A program made the translations under genes and the position numbers. Shown piece after piece: positions 1-9,467 of a DNA stretch of 62,095 bases. This stretch comes from Candidatus Accumulibacter phosphatis (GTDB taxonomy: Bacteria > Pseudomonadota > Gammaproteobacteria > Burkholderiales > Rhodocyclaceae), in the NCBI RefSeq assembly GCF_012939955.1, contig NZ_SPMY01000061.1, forward strand, positions 1 through 62,095, given 5' to 3'. The stretch's first letter is position 1; each line of letters starts with the position of its first letter. A model generated the notes under the pieces. That model made no database searches, was not told the origin of the DNA, and saw nothing but the letters and a program-made list of their open reading frames with translations.

Positions 1-44
1 GCGCCGAGCAGCAGTGCGCTAGCCAGCTTGGAGAGGTTGTGCAT
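1..44 (-). CDS. N-terminus of an exported protein (partial)
   Basis: Only the first 14 to 15 codons are in the window. They start at an ATG read leftwards from position 44 and run off the left edge. The peptide reads MHNLSKLASALLLGA, with a basic residue followed by a hydrophobic stretch, as in the start of a Sec signal peptide. It lies just downstream of bolA on the same strand. In related betaproteobacteria this place often holds a SurA/PpiC-type peptidyl-prolyl isomerase. That identity is inferred from gene order only. Confidence 0.4.
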   Translation of the reverse strand, partial: MHNLSKLASALLLG

Positions 45-95
45 GTCTGTGTCTTCTGTGGTGTGAGTTTGATCTTGGGGGTGAAACAAGCGCGA

Positions 96-404
96 TCAGG
101 AATCGATCGCCGACGTCAAGGCCGCTTCCTCGGGAGTCATCGCCCTGATGCTCAGGGCGTGAATCGCACTGCGCAGCAGATCGCCAAGGGCCTCATGAAC
201 CATGCGGTGCCTGGCGACACGGCTGTGACCGAGAAAGGCCGGCGAAACAATCAACAAGCGATAGTGGGCGCCGCCGCCGCGGGCACCTTCGTGACCGGCG
301 TGTCGAGCCGAGTCGTCGATCAGTTCGCAACGCTGCGGAAGCAGCACGGCCAGGCGCTGCTGGATGACCGCTTCCCGCTTGGCGGCCGCATACTGATCGC
401 TCAC
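96..404 (-). CDS. bolA: BolA family protein
   Basis: This is a 102-residue BolA-family protein. BolA proteins work with monothiol glutaredoxins in iron-sulphur/iron handling and as regulators of morphology and stress. The core pattern is visible: [19 protein letters not shown], the loop around [20 protein letters not shown], and the helix [13 protein letters not shown] near the C-terminus. His in the HAGH loop and in RHRMV are family ligand candidates. The start is a GTG at 404 that overlaps the TGA of the upstream yciI-like gene (GTGA), so the two are likely translationally coupled. The length is normal for the family. Confidence 0.9.
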   Translation of the reverse strand: MSDQYAAAKREAVIQQRLAVLLPQRCELIDDSARHAGHEGARGGGAHYRLLIVSPAFLGHSRVARHRMVHEALGDLLRSAIHALSIRAMTPEEAALTSAIDS

Positions 405-706
405 GCCGGCAGCGCTTTCTTGAACGGCTTGACGCTGACCGCCTGGTAGACGCCGCTGGCCACGTAGGGGTCGGCATCAGCCCAGCTGCGCGCCGCTGCC
501 AGCGAGGAAAACTCGGCAACGATCAGGCTGCCCGAGAAGCCAGCCGGCCCGGGATCCGGGGAATCGATCGCTGGAAAGGGACCGGCCAGGAGGAGGCGGC
601 CTTCTGCCTGCAGCGCCTTGAGACGGTCGAGGTGCGCCGGCCGGGCCGCGAGACGGTCGGCGAGCGAGTCCGGGCGATCTTCACCGACGATGGCGTAAAG
701 CATCAT
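401..706 (-). CDS. YciI-like protein
   Basis: A small protein of about 101 residues with the YCII fold. It begins with [13 protein letters not shown], has the basic segment [12 protein letters not shown] followed by [10 protein letters not shown], and ends with [19 protein letters not shown]. Family members are small dimeric proteins related to muconolactone isomerase and usually carry a His/Asp pair; the His in PAHLDRL matches that position. The substrate is unknown. Two ATGs in tandem (706 and 703) follow a GAGGAG ribosome site. The first ATG overlaps the TAA of yciB (TAATG), so yciB, this gene and bolA read as one coupled operon. Confidence 0.85.
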   Translation of the reverse strand: MMLYAIVGEDRPDSLADRLAARPAHLDRLKALQAEGRLLLAGPFPAIDSPDPGPAGFSGSLIVAEFSSLAAARSWADADPYVASGVYQAVSVKPFKKALPA

Positions 707-1236
707 TATTTCTCCTCGATATGTTTCGACAGCAGCAAACCTTGCGCGAGCACGAAGACCAGCGTCAGGCCAGTGGCACCAAACAACTTGAAGTTGACCC
801 AGTCGTCCGTCGAGAAATTGAAAGCGACCAGCAGATTGATGATTCCCATGAATACGAAGAATCCCATCCAGGCCCAGTTGAGTTTGTCCCAGGCAGCCTC
901 CGGCAGATCCATCTGCCCGGCCATCAGGATGCGAATCAGGTTCTTGCGCCGAAAAAGCACGCCACCCAGCAAGATCGCGGCAAACCCCCAGTAGAGGATG
1001 GTCGGCTTCCACTTGATGAAGGCTTCATCGTGCAGCAGCAGGGTCATTCCTCCGAAGACGGTGATCACCACCAGGCTGACCCAGAGCATGGTGTCGATCT
1101 TGCGGCCCCGGAACAACAGCCAGGCGATCTGCGCAAAAGTGGCAGCGATCGCCACTCCGGTCGCGACATAAAGGTCCGCAAGCTTGTAAGCAACGAAGAA
1201 AAGGATGACCGGGAAAAGGTCGAAGAGAAACTTCAT
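706..1236 (-). CDS. yciB: Inner-membrane septation protein YciB/IspZ
   Basis: A 176-residue polytopic membrane protein of the YciB/IspZ family. These proteins are implicated in envelope integrity and septum formation. The start [20 protein letters not shown] is diagnostic, as are [18 protein letters not shown], the segment [12 protein letters not shown] and the cytoplasmic motif [12 protein letters not shown]. About five hydrophobic segments can be seen. It is the first gene of the minus-strand operon yciB-yciI-bolA-(exported protein) and has a plausible sigma-70 promoter just upstream. Length and motifs match the family. Confidence 0.95.
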   Translation of the reverse strand: MKFLFDLFPVILFFVAYKLADLYVATGVAIAATFAQIAWLLFRGRKIDTMLWVSLVVITVFGGMTLLLHDEAFIKWKPTILYWGFAAILLGGVLFRRKNLIRILMAGQMDLPEAAWDKLNWAWMGFFVFMGIINLLVAFNFSTDDWVNFKLFGATGLTLVFVLAQGLLLSKHIEEK

Positions 1237-1262
1237 CAGGAACGCCGCAAAAATATCCCGAG

Positions 1263-1292
1263 ATTATGGCCGATTTGCGGCGCAGCTGTCCA
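1263..1292 (-). promoter_or_regulatory. Candidate sigma-70 promoter for yciB
   Basis: Read leftwards, TGGACA (1292-1287) is separated by 18 bases from CATAAT (1268-1263). The -10 lies 27 bases before the yciB ATG. Both hexamers are one base off consensus. This is a sequence match only. Confidence 0.45.
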
Positions 1293-1520
1293 TTTTCGGA
1301 AGATCATCGCAGCCCTTCGCTGCGCCGCTCGATGCCTCCCTCCCGGCTGCCGGGCAAAGCCTCGCCAAGGCATTCACTCGCGCGTTCATTCCGTTCATTC
1401 ACTCAGGCGGTCTTTTGGCGAGCACGCGAATGATCGCCACGAACCCGCATGGCGGCCGCCGCCGACCCGCGCGCGGGAAAAATCGGGTAGCCTTGGCGGC
1501 CCTCTTCGCTTCCGCCACCG

Positions 1521-2855
1521 ATGCTCGCCCAGCAGTCCCGCCTGATTGTCGCGCACGCGACGCCAATGCTGATCGCGCAGCTGACGTCGATGGGCATGAT
1601 GATCATCGACACCGCCCTTCTCGGCCACTACGGGACCGAAGATCTGGCGGCGGTGGCCGTGGGCGGCGGCATCTACATCTCGGTGCTCTTTGCCTTCGCC
1701 GGCATCCTGCAGGCCGTCGCGCCAAGCGTTGCCCACCTGCGCGGCGCCCGCCGCGAGCAGGAGATCGCCGGCACCCTGCAGCAGGCCTTCTGGCTGGCGC
1801 TGCTGCTGGCCATCCCCGGCGTACTGATCCTGCTCCACCCCGAGCCGCTGTTCGCGCTCTCGAGGATCGACCCGGGCGTCGAAGAAAAGGCGCGCGCCTA
1901 CCTCAGCCTGCTCGCCGTCGGACTGCCGGGCGTGCTCCTCTACCGAACTTTCCACGCCTTCTGCAACGCCCTCGGAAAACCCCGTCCACTGCTGGTCATC
2001 AGCGTCGCCAGCACCCTCCTGCACGCGCTGCTGGCATGGTTTCTGGTCACCGGGCGCTGGGGCGGCGAAGCGCTCGGCGTCCTTGGCTGCGGCGTCTCGA
2101 ACGCCGTCGTCGGCTGGTTCTCGATGCTCGCTGCTGCCGGCTACCTGCTCTTCGCCAAGGCGCTGCAGCCTTACCAGCTGCTCGCCGACTGGCAGTTGCC
2201 ACGCCGCCGCCCGCTGGCAGAACTGCTGCGTCTCGGCCTGCCGATGGGTTTCTCGAGCTTCGTCGAGATTTCCTCATTCACGCTGATGGCCTTGTTCGTC
2301 GCCCAACTCGGCGCGACGGTGGTCGCCGGTCACCGCATCGTCGCCAACCTCGCCGCAATCTGCTACATGCTGCCACTGGCGCTGGCCATCGCCACGCTGG
2401 CCCAGGTCGGACATGCCGCCGGTGCACGCGACTGGCGGCGGGCCGAACTGTCGATCAGCGCCGGACTGCTGCTTGCCGGTGTGCTGTCGACGCTGCTCGG
2501 CCTCTTGCTGTGGCTGATCGCGAAGCCGCTGATCGCCGCCTACACCGACGATCCGGCGGTACAGGCGGTGGCCCTGGCGCTGATCGGCTACGTCGCCCTG
2601 TACCAGGTCTTCGACGCTGTACAGACAATTGCCGCGCACGCCCTGCGCGGCTACAAGATTACGTTCGTGCCGATGCTGGTACACGTCTTCTGCTTCTGGG
2701 GCGTCGGCCTGTTCGGTGGCTGGTGGCTAGCCTTTCATGCCGGACAGGCAATGGGCGCCGCCGGCTTCTGGCTGGCCTCGCTGCTTGGTCTGACCCTGGC
2801 GTCGATTCTGCTCGGCTACCTGCTGCGGCGCGCCGTACAAGCGGTGAAGGCGTAG
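1521..2855 (+). CDS. MATE family multidrug efflux transporter
   Basis: A 444-residue polytopic protein of the MATE (NorM/DinF) family, which exports cationic compounds in exchange for Na+ or H+. The N-terminal signature is clear: RLIVAHATPMLIAQLTSMGM followed by IIDTALLGHYGTEDLAAVAVG. A second, equivalent half begins near residue 235 with LRLGLPMGFSSFVEISSF and AGHRIVANLAAICYMLPLAL. Twelve hydrophobic segments fit the length. ATG 1521 is the first start before the conserved region, and no strong ribosome site is visible. It is transcribed away from yciB and stands alone. The substrate cannot be predicted. Confidence 0.9.
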   Translation: MLAQQSRLIVAHATPMLIAQLTSMGMMIIDTALLGHYGTEDLAAVAVGGGIYISVLFAFAGILQAVAPSVAHLRGARREQEIAGTLQQAFWLALLLAIPGVLILLHPEPLFALSRIDPGVEEKARAYLSLLAVGLPGVLLYRTFHAFCNALGKPRPLLVISVASTLLHALLAWFLVTGRWGGEALGVLGCGVSNAVVGWFSMLAAAGYLLFAKALQPYQLLADWQLPRRRPLAELLRLGLPMGFSSFVEISSFTLMALFVAQLGATVVAGHRIVANLAAICYMLPLALAIATLAQVGHAAGARDWRRAELSISAGLLLAGVLSTLLGLLLWLIAKPLIAAYTDDPAVQAVALALIGYVALYQVFDAVQTIAAHALRGYKITFVPMLVHVFCFWGVGLFGGWWLAFHAGQAMGAAGFWLASLLGLTLASILLGYLLRRAVQAVKA

Positions 2856-2868
2856 CCGCCACTGCCGG

Positions 2869-3114
2869 ATGATCGCCGGCAGCTTAGCCATCATGGTGCC
2901 CTTTGCCGACCCCGCCATGTCATGCACAGCCCGTGCGCCAATCATCACCGGCCGTGGCCACCTGCGAATTGCCTGCTTGCTGGTCGACCAGTCTCTCAAG
3001 GGCTCGTGCGTCGCTTTCGACTATCCGGGTTTCTGGTCCCATTCCCTGTTCATGGCGGTGGCCAGCCAGGAATTGGGGAGAAGTTCAAAAAACCGGGCTC
3101 CAGGCGACGCGTAA
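2869..3114 (+). pseudogene. Possible HDOD-domain gene remnant
   Basis: The frame from 2869 ends in a segment, AFDYPGFWSHSLFMAVASQ, that resembles the central helix pair of HDOD domains, where FWxHS is common. The preceding LRIACLLVDQSLKGSC also fits the helix before it. Nothing else of a 270-residue HDOD domain is present, and no convincing start or ribosome site is seen. I read this as a fragment left from a deleted signalling gene that may once have been continuous with the chemoreceptor remnant downstream. A short chance resemblance cannot be excluded. Confidence 0.3.
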
Positions 3115-3179
3115 TTCAGCGATCCGCCACAAGCGCCAACCATATTGGTTCGCTTCCTCTCAGGCTGTGGCCGCTGAGC

Positions 3180-3720
3180 TCGACTTCAAGGCCAAGATCA
3201 AGGCTTCGGCAATACCCCTCGCCGAAACCTCGGAGTCCGTGCGCACCGGATCGGCCCGGCAGGAACATTCATCGGGCGAAGCGACGGCAGTGGCCAGATC
3301 GTGATGCAGACGGCACAGGAAATGCAGGCAACAGCCGAAGCGGTAAGCGCGGTTTCCGACGAACTCGATGGCCTCGACCGGCGCTCGCGCGAAATCGGCG
3401 CAATCGTTGCCGCGATCAAGCAGATTGCGGAACAGACCAATCTGCTTGCCCTGAACGCAGCCATCGAAGCCGCCCGCGCCGGGGAATCGATGGCGCAGGT
3501 GTGCAGCACGGGCCTGCAGGTGATCACCGTGGTCGATGCGATCGCACAGGCAGCGGCGGCAAGCAAGGAAAGCGGCGCGCCGATTGTCAGGCACGTCGAA
3601 GCCATCGCCGACCTCGCGCAGGAGAACTTCGGTGCAGTACAGGCTTCGAGCGTCGCGGTGGCAGACTTGAAAACGATGGCCAACGAGTTGACCGCTGCAG
3701 TCGGCGTCTTCCGCTGGTGA
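3180..3720 (+). pseudogene. Decayed methyl-accepting chemotaxis protein fragment
   Basis: From 3301 the frame encodes 139 residues of a chemoreceptor signalling domain: [20 protein letters not shown], then IEAARAGES, then a C-terminal helix ending in GVFRW. The hairpin tip (the [18 protein letters not shown] type seen in the intact receptor at 45288-47309) is missing: after AGES the sequence jumps to MAQVCSTG. That tip contacts CheA and CheW, so the fragment cannot signal normally. Upstream, 3180-3300 contains out-of-frame remnants resembling the preceding helix (FKAKIKASA, AETSESVRT), which implies at least one frameshift plus an internal deletion. There is no sensor domain or membrane segment. 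Confidence 0.7.
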
Positions 3721-3891
3721 ATACGCCCGCACGGCACTTTTCCCCGCCTGGCCCACTACCCCTTGCGGCCAGGAGTAGGGATGGTCCGGGTCCGCTCCAC
3801 ACACCGACCCGAGCCAATCCGGCAGCGAAGCGCGCAGACCACTGCATCTAGCCATAAAGTTTCCGCTCAGATTGCCGTTCCATGACATGAA

Positions 3892-3927
3892 TCGCGGCAA
3901 AACCATGGCCGCGACATAATTTTTTTA
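3892..3927 (+). terminator. Rho-independent terminator
   Basis: A 7-bp perfect stem (TCGCGGC at 3892-3898 with GCCGCGA at 3908-3914) closes a 9-base loop. It is followed after 5 bases by a run of eight T (3920-3927). It lies between the chemoreceptor remnant and the rhodanese gene, whose ribosome site begins 8 bases later. Confidence 0.6.
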
Positions 3928-3948
3928 CCCCTTGCAGGAGGAATCACT

Positions 3949-4407
3949 TTGTTTGCAAGACTGTTATTAAGCCTCGTCGCTGCCCTGACCCTCGCCAGCA
4001 CGCCGAGCAGCGCTGTCGATTCGAGGCCTGACACGCCGACCACCATCAACAACGCAAAAATCATCGCCGTCGGCGAAGCCAGGAGCTTGCTCGACACGAA
4101 AGCAGCCCGCTTCTTCGATACCCGCAACGCGCTCAACTTCGGCAAGGGCCACGTCCCCGGTGCCTCCCTCCTCGCTTACAAGGAAAAAAGCGAGTTCGCA
4201 ACCGACTTCGACGCGGCGCAGGACTCTTTCGACCTCAGCAAGTTGCCGGCCGACAAGGACGCCACGATCATCATTTACAGTCACGGCCCGCAAGGCTGGA
4301 AGTCGTACAAGGCGGCCGTGCTGTCGGCCAGGGCGGGATACAGGAACGTACTCTGGATGCGCGAGGGCTTTGCCGGATGGACAGCAAAGGGTCTACCGGT
4401 CGAGTAG
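3949..4407 (+). CDS. Exported rhodanese-like protein, catalytic Cys absent
   Basis: A 152-residue protein with a signal peptide ([21 protein letters not shown]) and one rhodanese domain. Visible marks are [20 protein letters not shown] near residue 55 and the end [20 protein letters not shown]. In related periplasmic rhodaneses the active loop reads like YCNGPTCW. Here it is [11 protein letters not shown], so Ser replaces the sulphur-carrying Cys and Gly replaces the second Cys. It should therefore lack sulphurtransferase activity and may bind a ligand or partner instead. The start is TTG at 3949, chosen because AGGAGG (3936-3941) sits 7 bases upstream. It may be co-transcribed with the histidine kinase gene 34 bases downstream. 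Confidence 0.8.
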   Translation: MFARLLLSLVAALTLASTPSSAVDSRPDTPTTINNAKIIAVGEARSLLDTKAARFFDTRNALNFGKGHVPGASLLAYKEKSEFATDFDAAQDSFDLSKLPADKDATIIIYSHGPQGWKSYKAAVLSARAGYRNVLWMREGFAGWTAKGLPVE

Positions 4408-4441
4408 GCGGCGCGACGCGCTGTCAGTGACAAGGACGCCC

Positions 4442-7300
4442 ATGACGCTACGTGCCCGGCTGCTCGCTATCGTCCTGCTTTCACTGGCCATGGTCAGCTT
4501 TCTGATCGCGGCGGTGGTGCACGGCTATCGCACAATCGAACGCAAATCGGCAATGGCCGATGCCGCTGCCGAGCAGTTCATCAGCTTGCAGCTGGCCTTG
4601 CGCGGGCTTCATGAGACGGTCCTCACGGAAGGCACCGCTGCCCCCCGGCGGCTGGTCGCCGAGAACATGCGCAATTTCGCCCGAACGTGGCCAACATTGA
4701 TTACGCAAAGCGATGACCCGGCTCAGCAAGTGCAGCTCACAAGCGTCTTGCAGCCCCGCTGGCGAGAGTTCCGCGATGGCGTCGACAGCTTTTTGGCAAT
4801 TCGCCTGCCGGGACCCGACAACGACGAAGCCATGATCGCCTTCGGCAGATTGATCAGCCAGGCCGAACTGTTGAGCCGTGAGCTCGACGAACTGCGCGTC
4901 GCTGCCAGGGCGTCGGCTGAAGACGAGGCCGAGCGTCTGCGCAGTCTGGCGACAGCCGGTGTGGTGTTCATGACCTTCGCTCTGCTGGCGGCCTTCGTCT
5001 GGGCTTACCGCGGCATCATGCGGCCAATATCAAGCCTGGTCGGGGTCATACGCGAGGTCTCGCAAAGCGGCAACTACGGCGCGCACGCGGCGATCGAGTC
5101 GAATGACGAGATCGGCGCCCTGGCCAGGGGCTTCAACGTCATACTCGAACAGATCGAGGATCGCGAGCAGCGCCTGGCGGCGCACCGCGATGTCCTGGAG
5201 AACGAAATCGAGCTGCGCACCGCCGAGCTGCGCCAGGCCAAGGAGCAGGCCGAAGCCGGCAGCCGCGCCAAGAGCGAGTTCCTGGCCACCATGAGCCACG
5301 AGATCCGCACCCCGATGAACGGCGTTCTCGGGATGACCGAACTGCTGCGCAGCACCACGCTCGACGCCCGGCAACGCCGCTTCACCGACGCCGTCTACGA
5401 GTCCGGCGAGCATCTGCTGAACATCATCAACGACATCCTCGATTTCTCGAAGATCGAAGCCGGCCGGCTGGAGATCGAAAGCATCAATTTCAACCTCCGT
5501 CAGTTGGTCGAGGACGTCGGCTGCCTGTTCGCCCAGGCGGCCGAGAGCAAGGGCCTGGAGATGGCCTGCAGCGTGCCGCACGACCTGCCGGTGGCGGTGC
5601 GTGGCGATCCGGTACGCATCCGCCAGATCATGACCAACCTGGTCAGCAACGCGATCAAGTTCACCGCCGATGGCGAGGTCGTCGTTCGCGTCACCCTGCG
5701 CGAAGAGAATGCCGCGCAGGCCCGCTTCCGCTTCGAAGTCGAGGATAGCGGCATCGGCATCGACCAGCGGGCGCAGGAGCGCGTGTTCAGCGCCTTCATC
5801 CAGGCCGACAGTTCGACCACCCGCCAGTACGGCGGCAGCGGCCTGGGCCTGGCTATCGCCAAGCGCCTGGTCGAGACCATGGACGGCGAGATTGGCCTGC
5901 ACAGCAAGCCCGGACGCGGCACACTGTTCTGGTTCGAGATCCCGCTGCTCAAGCAGGATGCGCACGCGCGCGCGGTAGTCGATATGGCCGTACGCCTGCG
6001 CGGCTTGCGCGTGCTGGTCGTCGATGACAACGCCACCAACCGTGAGATTCTCGCCCACCAGCTCGCCGGCTGGTCAATGCATACCACCGATGCGGCCAGC
6101 GGACGCGAGGCGCTGCAGACCCTGCAGCAAGCGAGCGGCGCGCCTTTCGACCTCGCCATCCTCGATCTGCACATGCCTGAAATGGACGGTTTTACGCTCG
6201 CCCAGGCGATCAAAACGGAAACCCGCTGGCAGGGCTTGCCACTGGTAATGCTGTCGTCGGTGAGCATCGCCAACGATCACGCGCGCCGGCGGCAGGCCCC
6301 AATCGATTACTACCTGAGCAAGCCGGTGCGCCAGTCGGACCTCTACGACGCCATCGCCACGGCGATGGCGCAACCGTCGCTGGCCGGTACACAGGAGCGC
6401 TCCCTGCTTTCGGTGCACTCGCCGCAATCACCACACTCGCTCGCCGACGACGGACCCACCAGTCTGGTCGGCCGCGTCCTGATCGCCGAAGACAACCCGG
6501 TCAATCAGCAGGTGGCCCTGGCCATGCTCGAGTCGCTGGGGCTGCGTTGTAGCCTGGCCGACAACGGCCGCCTGGCCGTCGAACGGCTACAGGAGGAAGC
6601 TTTCGACCTCGTGCTGATGGATTGCCAGATGCCCGAAATGGACGGCTTCGAGGCCACCGCCGAGATCCGTGCCCGGCAGGGCGACGGCCGCCTGCGCGGC
6701 CGCTTGCCGATCGTTGCCCTCACCGCCAACGCCGTCGACGGTGACCGCGAGCGCTGCCTGGCGGCGGGAATGGACGATTACCTGAGCAAACCCTTCTCGC
6801 GTGAGCGCCTGCTCGCCACCTTGCGGCGCTGGCTGCCGCTGGCAACAAGCACCGAGACCCCAGCCGCTCCGTCGGCAACGCCCGTTGCAAAACCCGTCAC
6901 GGCCGAACAGACGACCGCCGCGAGCGGCGAGGGGCCGATAAACCCGCGCGCACTCGACGCCATCCGCCGCTTGCCAGGACCCAATGGTGCCGCGCTGGTC
7001 AACAAGGTGGTCGGCGCCTACCTGGCCGATACGCCCCGGCGTCTCGCGCAGATGCACGCTGCTGCCGCAGCAGGCGACGCCGAAACCTTGCGCAAGGCCG
7101 CGCATGCGCTGAAATCCAGCAGCGCAAATGTCGGCGCCGAACAACTGGCAACGCTATGCAGGGAACTCGAAACACTCGCTCGCAAAGAAACCGTGGACGG
7201 CGCGAAGCCACTGCTCGAAGTAGTAGAATTCGAGATCCCGCGCGTACTCGCCTCACTGGCGACCATCCTTGCCGAAAGTCCAGACCATGCAGCTGCCTGA
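4442..7300 (+). CDS. Hybrid sensor histidine kinase with two receivers and Hpt
   Basis: A 952-residue BarA-like hybrid kinase. Order of parts: membrane segment about residues 7-27; extracytoplasmic helical region; second membrane segment about 173-195; HAMP; short coiled coil; HisKA with phospho-acceptor His in [11 protein letters not shown] near 286; HATPase with LVSNAIKFT and [12 protein letters not shown]; receiver 1 with VVDDN and Asp in [11 protein letters not shown] near 574; receiver 2 with IAEDN and Asp in [11 protein letters not shown] near 725; Hpt with His in [12 protein letters not shown] near 886. All phosphorelay residues are present. ATG 4442 was chosen because the first membrane segment follows at once; the frame is open upstream but without family sequence. 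The 3' end overlaps the next gene. No recognisable ligand domain lies between the membrane segments. Confidence 0.93.
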   Translation: MTLRARLLAIVLLSLAMVSFLIAAVVHGYRTIERKSAMADAAAEQFISLQLALRGLHETVLTEGTAAPRRLVAENMRNFARTWPTLITQSDDPAQQVQLTSVLQPRWREFRDGVDSFLAIRLPGPDNDEAMIAFGRLISQAELLSRELDELRVAARASAEDEAERLRSLATAGVVFMTFALLAAFVWAYRGIMRPISSLVGVIREVSQSGNYGAHAAIESNDEIGALARGFNVILEQIEDREQRLAAHRDVLENEIELRTAELRQAKEQAEAGSRAKSEFLATMSHEIRTPMNGVLGMTELLRSTTLDARQRRFTDAVYESGEHLLNIINDILDFSKIEAGRLEIESINFNLRQLVEDVGCLFAQAAESKGLEMACSVPHDLPVAVRGDPVRIRQIMTNLVSNAIKFTADGEVVVRVTLREENAAQARFRFEVEDSGIGIDQRAQERVFSAFIQADSSTTRQYGGSGLGLAIAKRLVETMDGEIGLHSKPGRGTLFWFEIPLLKQDAHARAVVDMAVRLRGLRVLVVDDNATNREILAHQLAGWSMHTTDAASGREALQTLQQASGAPFDLAILDLHMPEMDGFTLAQAIKTETRWQGLPLVMLSSVSIANDHARRRQAPIDYYLSKPVRQSDLYDAIATAMAQPSLAGTQERSLLSVHSPQSPHSLADDGPTSLVGRVLIAEDNPVNQQVALAMLESLGLRCSLADNGRLAVERLQEEAFDLVLMDCQMPEMDGFEATAEIRARQGDGRLRGRLPIVALTANAVDGDRERCLAAGMDDYLSKPFSRERLLATLRRWLPLATSTETPAAPSATPVAKPVTAEQTTAASGEGPINPRALDAIRRLPGPNGAALVNKVVGAYLADTPRRLAQMHAAAAAGDAETLRKAAHALKSSSANVGAEQLATLCRELETLARKETVDGAKPLLEVVEFEIPRVLASLATILAESPDHAAA

Positions 7301-9467
7301 GGCGGCCACACGACCGAGAGTCCTGATCGTCGACGACGACCCTGTGATGCGCATGCTCGAAGAGGAGACGCTGGTGCAGTTCGACTTCGAAGTCAGCATC
7401 GCGGCCGACGGTGAAGAAGCGATCGAACTGCTGGCAGGGCCACCGCCTGCGCTGGTCCTGCTCGACGTCGACATGCCGGGAGTCGATGGCTTTGCCGTTT
7501 GTAGACACATTCGCCAACGCTGGGACATGAGCGAGCTGCCGGTGATCATGGTCACCGGCATGGATGATATCGAGTCGATCAACCAGGCCTACGAGTCGGG
7601 TGCCAACGACTTTATCTCCAAGCCGATCAACTGGCCGATTCTCGGCCACCGGGCGCGCTACGTGTTGCGTTCGGCGCAGGAGGCGCGACAGTTGCGCAAA
7701 CTGGAGGAAAAGCAGGCAGCGATCGTGCGCGCCATGCCTGACATGATCTTCCTGATGGATCGCTACGGAGTCCACCTCGACTACAAGGCAGGTTTCGGCG
7801 CCGAGCCCTATGTCCCGGCGAACGAATTTCTCGGCCGCAAGCTGTCGGAAGTCTTGCCCAGCGACGTTGCCGCGGTCATTCTGCTTGGCGTCGAGCGCGC
7901 CAGCGAGCACGGCGACCTGCAGTCCGTGGTGTACAAGCTGACGATGCCCGACGGCGTCCATCACTACGAAGGCCGCATCGCACCGTGTGGCCCGGAAGCA
8001 GTGGTCATGGTCGTACGTGACATTACCCTGCAGAAGCGCAGCGACGAGAGAATAAGGCGCCTGGCATACTTCGACACCCTGACCGGTATGCCCAACCGCG
8101 AGAATTTTCTCGAAAAGCTCGACCTGGAACTGCTGCGGGCAAGCCGCGCACGGCGTCAGGTGGCGCTGCTGTTCCTCGATCTCGACGGTTTCAAGCGGGT
8201 CAACGACACCCTCGGGCATAGCGCCGGCGACTATCTTCTGCAGGCCGTCGCCGCACGACTGAAAGAAAAGCTGCGCGCCGGTGACGTGGTCACCCGGCCG
8301 GCCCTGGTAGAAGGCGGTCTGCACCTCGCCCGCCTGGGCGGCGACGAGTTTACGGTCGTCCTGCCCAACCTCGAGAACACTCAGACGGTCAGCATGGTCG
8401 CCGAACGCCTGCAGGCGCTCCTCACCCGACCTTTCAGGATCAGCAGTCAGGATATCACCGTCACCGCCAGCATCGGCATCGCCATCTTCCCGGAAGACGG
8501 TGATGACGCTGCGACGCTACTCAAGCACGCCGATACCGCGATGTACCACGCCAAGGACCAGGGCCGCAACAACTGGCAGCTCTACGACAGGTCGCTCACT
8601 GCCGAGACGATGACTCGCATCCGGCTCGAGGACGACCTGCGCAAGGGCCTGCAGCGCGACGAGTTTCGCCTCTTCTACCAGCCACAGGTCAGCGCCGACG
8701 ACGGCAGCATCGTCGGCCTCGAGGCGCTGATTCGCTGGCAGCACCCGGAACACGGCCTGGTCTCGCCGGCACAGTTCATTCCCGTCGCCGAAGACAGTGG
8801 TCTGATCGTGGCCCTCGGCGATTGGGTGCTGCGCACCGCCTGCCAACAGTTGCGCAGCTGGCAGGCGATGGGTCTGGCGACGCCACGAGTGGCGGTGAAC
8901 GTTTCAGCCCGCCAGTTGCGCACGCACGACTTCCTGGGCTCGGTTGCGACAATCATCGCCGAGACGGGGATTGAACCCAGCCAGGTCGAACTGGAACTGA
9001 CCGAGAGCATTCTGATGGAGCCGGAGGCCCGACGAATCGACGGCTTTCATCGTCTGCGCGCACTCGGCGTGCATTTTTCGATCGACGATTTCGGCACCGG
9101 CTATTCATCGCTGTCGTACGTCAAGCGCTTTCCGATCGGCATGTTGAAGATCGACCAGAGCTTCGTCCGCGGCCTGCCGGACAACGCCGATGATGCCGGC
9201 ATCACCACCGCCATCATCGCCATGGCGCACAGCCTCGGGCTGGAGGTGATCGCGGAAGGGGTCGAAACCCACGCGCAGCTTGAATTCCTGCGCCAGGCCA
9301 ACTGCCCGAAGATGCAGGGTTATTTGTTCAGCCGACCGCGGCCACCCGGCGAGGTCGAGCAGCTGCTGCGACAGGGCAGCATCGAACTGCCGCCGCAAGC
9401 AACCCGGGCAGACGACAAATTGCAAAGACAGCTTGCAGACCAACCGGACAAGAGAGAACAACAATGA
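7287..9467 (+). CDS. Response regulator with PAS, GGDEF and EAL domains
   Basis: A 726-residue cytoplasmic protein for c-di-GMP turnover. The receiver at about 10-125 has VDDDP, phospho-acceptor Asp in [11 protein letters not shown] near 59 and Lys in FISKPIN. A PAS-like region (about 145-255) precedes a GGDEF domain with the intact motif [10 protein letters not shown] near 350. The EAL domain has EALIRW near 478, [21 protein letters not shown] and [10 protein letters not shown], so all usual metal and catalytic motifs appear intact. It could make or degrade c-di-GMP; which dominates cannot be read from sequence. ATG 7287 overlaps the end of the kinase gene by 14 bases; a TTG at 7269 is an alternative. 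The hybrid kinase is the obvious phosphodonor. Confidence 0.93.
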   Translation: MQLPEAATRPRVLIVDDDPVMRMLEEETLVQFDFEVSIAADGEEAIELLAGPPPALVLLDVDMPGVDGFAVCRHIRQRWDMSELPVIMVTGMDDIESINQAYESGANDFISKPINWPILGHRARYVLRSAQEARQLRKLEEKQAAIVRAMPDMIFLMDRYGVHLDYKAGFGAEPYVPANEFLGRKLSEVLPSDVAAVILLGVERASEHGDLQSVVYKLTMPDGVHHYEGRIAPCGPEAVVMVVRDITLQKRSDERIRRLAYFDTLTGMPNRENFLEKLDLELLRASRARRQVALLFLDLDGFKRVNDTLGHSAGDYLLQAVAARLKEKLRAGDVVTRPALVEGGLHLARLGGDEFTVVLPNLENTQTVSMVAERLQALLTRPFRISSQDITVTASIGIAIFPEDGDDAATLLKHADTAMYHAKDQGRNNWQLYDRSLTAETMTRIRLEDDLRKGLQRDEFRLFYQPQVSADDGSIVGLEALIRWQHPEHGLVSPAQFIPVAEDSGLIVALGDWVLRTACQQLRSWQAMGLATPRVAVNVSARQLRTHDFLGSVATIIAETGIEPSQVELELTESILMEPEARRIDGFHRLRALGVHFSIDDFGTGYSSLSYVKRFPIGMLKIDQSFVRGLPDNADDAGITTAIIAMAHSLGLEVIAEGVETHAQLEFLRQANCPKMQGYLFSRPRPPGEVEQLLRQGSIELPPQATRADDKLQRQLADQPDKREQQ

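Noticed and set aside
721-1545. Long plus-strand open frame of 274 codons
   Set aside because: It is antisense to yciB and the YciI-like gene, is rich in Gln/His/Arg, and matches nothing; a GC-rich shadow frame.
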